A DNA stretch of 28,533 nt from Saccoglossus kowalevskii (taxonomy: Eukaryota > Hemichordata > Enteropneusta > Harrimaniidae), in contig NW_003105602.1 in the NCBI RefSeq assembly GCF_000003605.2, positions 245,951 to 274,483 of the forward strand, in the 5' to 3' direction. Of the stretch, positions 18,331-28,533 are shown one piece after another; the first letter of the stretch is position 1; every line of letters begins with the position of its first letter. Below the pieces are notes generated by a model, which saw only the letters and a list, made by a program, of their open reading frames with translations, did not search any database and had not been told where the DNA came from. The position numbers were made by a program, and so were the translations under genes.

Positions 18331-19683
18331 AATATGTTGTTCTCACAGCACTCAAGTTTATTTTTTTCTCCATAAAATGGACATTTTGAAGCATTTTTAA
18401 TCGTTTTTAACCCTGGGGTTTCAGATCGACGAGCTGTTTGAATGCATGGTCACTCTGCTGAGTCAGCTAAGCAGGATGTTTGTAGTTTATTGCAACATGT
18501 AGTTTACTATAATATCTACATGATTCGGATGCGTTTTCTACATATCATTAGCCGTACATAGTCTTTCTATACAAGTTACGTAACACAAGTACACTGAGAC
18601 AACACATCACCATAAAACTCATTAGCGTCCTTGTAGCCGTACGTTAACAGTCAGCAGTTTTCAATTAAACGATGTTAGAATTAAGTAGGTGTAATTTCAG
18701 AAAAATAAAAAACCGTGCATCGCATGTTTGGCTGACGTTAGATGAGCATGCACCTGTGGAAAATGTTGTTATATTGTTGACATCTTTCGATTCGCACGGT
18801 TTCAAAGCCGACCAGCTAATGAACCCGTGCGTGATCGTGTTATTTGACCTCAATTAAATTGAATGATTCATCATTCAGCATTGTCTTGTGACGACAACTC
18901 ACTCCACTTTCAAATTTCAACCAATAGATTGTGTCGTCCTTTATCATGGCATTACATAAACAACATAACTGACATAAACAAGCGAAAGGCATTGAAAGGC
19001 AACAGAGCACGCGCCGCTGTGTTTGATTTCTTTGAGAGATCTTTTAGTGAGGAACTATTAACCTGATACTTCTTATGATGGTAGCTTGTATTGTGACTAT
19101 TTCATGAATTACCAATATTTATCCACATTTCCACTTTAAATATATACACCACACTATATTTCATAATTTTTAATACGTGATTTTAATCTACTATTAAAAT
19201 TTCTCATCGTTGCGATATCATGCAATATAGTAATTAAGAGACTGCAGACAGCTGAGAAAGGAAAATATTTCATTTCGGATGTCCGAATGATTTCGTAATG
19301 GCTTTCGGCAACCATAGATAGACATAATACAGGGCAAAAGGAAAATTTGAATATAATGTATATTTATGCGAGTATGTATCTAGTATACAACATATTCAGT
19401 CACAGACTAATCATCATAAGTAGCATGCAAATAAATAAATTACACCACAGTGATCTGCAGGTACGCCGAGAGATCGGTCGATTTAAACGGATTCTTATAT
19501 ACACTGGTCAGCTGAAACAATATAGAATAATCGCATATGAGAAATATATAACAATGAAGCTAGAAAAAAGTAGGTTTTAGTGACACCAAACCAATGTAGG
19601 CGTAAAGTATTAACGCTTGCCATGTACACCAAAGTGTTAAACTTTCCGTATACTCTAATGACATTCTAGTCTAGTTATCAATG
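18331..19683. other. No gene supported; 3' flank of the astacin mosaic gene
   Basis: Plus-strand open stretches at 18672-18857 and 18863-19066 are near each other but show no similarity and no convincing splice sites. This would include the 3' untranslated region of the minus-strand gene that stops at 19684. No canonical AATAAA was found on that strand close to the stop. Confidence 0.4.
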
Positions 19684-27075
<7,392 letters not shown>

Positions 27076-28533
27076 CTAAACAAAAGAAACAGATGATAAC
27101 ATATCAAGCCAGTAGTTTAATATGGTTACAATAGGCCTACTGCATTAAAATACCATTATTTGTGGCTGACTAACAGTAGTTCGATATTTATGTACATTTT
27201 GTTATGAGTAGGTGTTAAAATGGATCATGTACTGGCAAATCAAAATCTGCATGGGTATGTCATGAATTTGTTTTCGCGTATCTGTTGACCGACTTAATTA
27301 GTTGATTACTAGCGAATTGCTGTGTTATGTCTGTCATCGTTTAGGTCTATTTGAAGTTTTGGACGGAACTTGGCTCAGTGATTTGGAACTAATTACCAGA
27401 TAACCGCCGCTTTTTAGACTACTCATTTTGACAGTTTATATCCGTAGTTATTAATGTAGTGAACGATTAATCAAAAGATATGACGTATTCAGTACTTAGT
27501 GTGATTGGCTTTATGATTGAAGGTTACGCCCTAGAGTCTTTTTACTGCTTTGTAATTGGTTAGAGTTTTGAAAATGAATAAAGAGAGTTTGAGTTGGTCT
27601 TGGAGAGTACAGCACGATAGACGCAGTAGAGAGAGAGTGCAGTCCTGGGCAGTCGAGTCCAGTCTAAGAGAGTCTTGGGGCGAGCCTTGACGCAGTCCAG
27701 TCTTGGGCGAGTCTTGGTTCAGCCTTGTGAGAGTCTTGGGGACTTTTCCCCAGGGCGCTGTGTCTTATAGAGTGCTCCAAAAGATCGACTAAGACGAGAG
27801 CTGAAACGTATTTCGTTGTGTGTGCCTTATTTGACTGTAAAGTATAAGTGACTTTCCCGATCCCGTACCTCAAGGGGACGAGATATAGAGACGAGACGAG
27901 ATTCCCCCCTGACACGTGTGGAGAAACCCATAGAGAGAAAGATTTCCCCGTGATACGTTTTGGATGAACCCGGGCAGGTGTTTAACACACATTGACATCC
28001 TGTGAAGAGAAGTGAAATGGCGAAGGTGTGTCTTTCTTGCGAACCGAACTAACTGGCTCGATGGCAAAGACGAAACCGCGCTTGACGACTAACGGCTTTA
28101 CCCGAACGACACCGATGTACAACGCTGAAGAGATGAAGATTTCAGAACCCCTTCGGAAGGATGAGTATTGTATAAGACTGTATAATTAAGAATTGAGCGA
28201 CATTAAAGACAAGAAGATGACAAAGAACGACCCCGAACTAACGCGACGAAAGAAGAAGACGCTTATAGACTTTGATTAGAACTTTAGCTATTTGCTTAGA
28301 GTACCGCTCGCTGGACACTGTAACTGACACTGTGTAACTCAAGACGTTGAACTCTTTTCCAGAACCCTAACCCTATTGCTCAGTAATGTAATGTATTGCT
28401 TGCTTTTCCTATCATTTTTACCGTTTCTTTAAGTGATGTTGAATTGTATGTGTGTAAGCGCCCAGATCGTTGTTTTGAACTGATATTTAGTGATGTTCGA
28501 AGTCCTTTATAACGATTTAAGCGCGCCTCAGTG
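27076..28533. other. No exon found; degenerate 'agtc(t)tgg' repeats and purine-rich sequence
   Basis: The signal-peptide and propeptide exons of the astacin gene should lie here or further right, but no minus-strand stretch with the expected phase and an ATG-led hydrophobic segment was found. From about 27595 to 27745, variants of 'cagtcttgggcgag' recur six or seven times. An AATAAA on the plus strand at about 27578 and the GC-richer block to 28200 could belong to an LTR or other retroelement leader, but no element ends were identified. Confidence 0.4.

Noticed and set aside
18672-19066. Two adjacent plus-strand open frames (18672-18857 and 18863-19066)
   Set aside because: No similarity and no splice sites that join them convincingly. 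Kept only as an unexplained stretch.
27664-28067. Minus-strand open frames as possible 5' exons of the astacin gene
   Set aside because: No signal peptide, no astacin propeptide features, and no donor giving the two-nucleotide phase needed by the exon at 27075.
28360-28376. Telomere-like 'ccctaaccct'
   Set aside because: Fewer than two units. Chance occurrence.

Overview
This is eukaryotic, animal DNA, probably from a marine invertebrate. It has intron-bearing genes with GT/AG splice sites, a secreted protein built from metazoan extracellular modules, several decayed retrotransposons, foldback elements and microsatellites, and it is AT-rich by eye. I see no prokaryotic operon, plasmid or phage feature. 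The retroelement mix (a Gmr1-like Ty3/gypsy element, a Tx1-like LINE and a LINE with a 2A peptide) fits deuterostomes or lophotrochozoans. The phylum cannot be settled from the sequence alone.

Layout. 1-1408: remnant of a Ty3/gypsy element in which integrase lies upstream of reverse transcriptase. 1819-3420: a minus-strand candidate gene, seen as a first coding exon with a membrane anchor (2900-3088), a weak second exon, and X-box and CRE motifs upstream. 4551-4920: a nested direct and inverted repeat. About 6430-10856: a decayed Tx1-like LINE with ORF1, endonuclease and RT. About 11895-15655: a second decayed LINE whose ORF1 starts with a 2A-type motif and whose ORF2 carries an internal deletion and a tandem duplication. 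16058-16404: a terminal-inverted-repeat unit. 17161-17609: a foldback element with an apparent 8-bp target duplication, consistent with a hAT MITE. 17689-17981: the TM6-TM7 part of a rhodopsin-like GPCR, broken by a stop. 18196-18330: a degenerate minisatellite.

The main intact gene runs on the minus strand from 27075 to 19684. I could trace 18 coding exons. Every splice phase matches its neighbour, giving one open reading frame of 926 codons plus stop, with the signal peptide and propeptide missing beyond the right-hand exon. The encoded order is astacin metalloprotease, thrombospondin type 1, a WSC/PAN-like module, an unassigned Cys-rich module, somatomedin B, von Willebrand factor D, C8, TIL and a C-type lectin domain at the C terminus. 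The protease zinc site and Met-turn and the lectin calcium-site residues look intact, so this is probably a secreted matrix, mucus or cuticle-associated protease with carbohydrate-binding and self-assembly modules. Its introns hold two further foldback elements and a compound microsatellite.

The retroelements are all broken (stops, frameshifts, altered RT catalytic boxes) and are fossils. Stretches not listed as genes hold nothing I can support.
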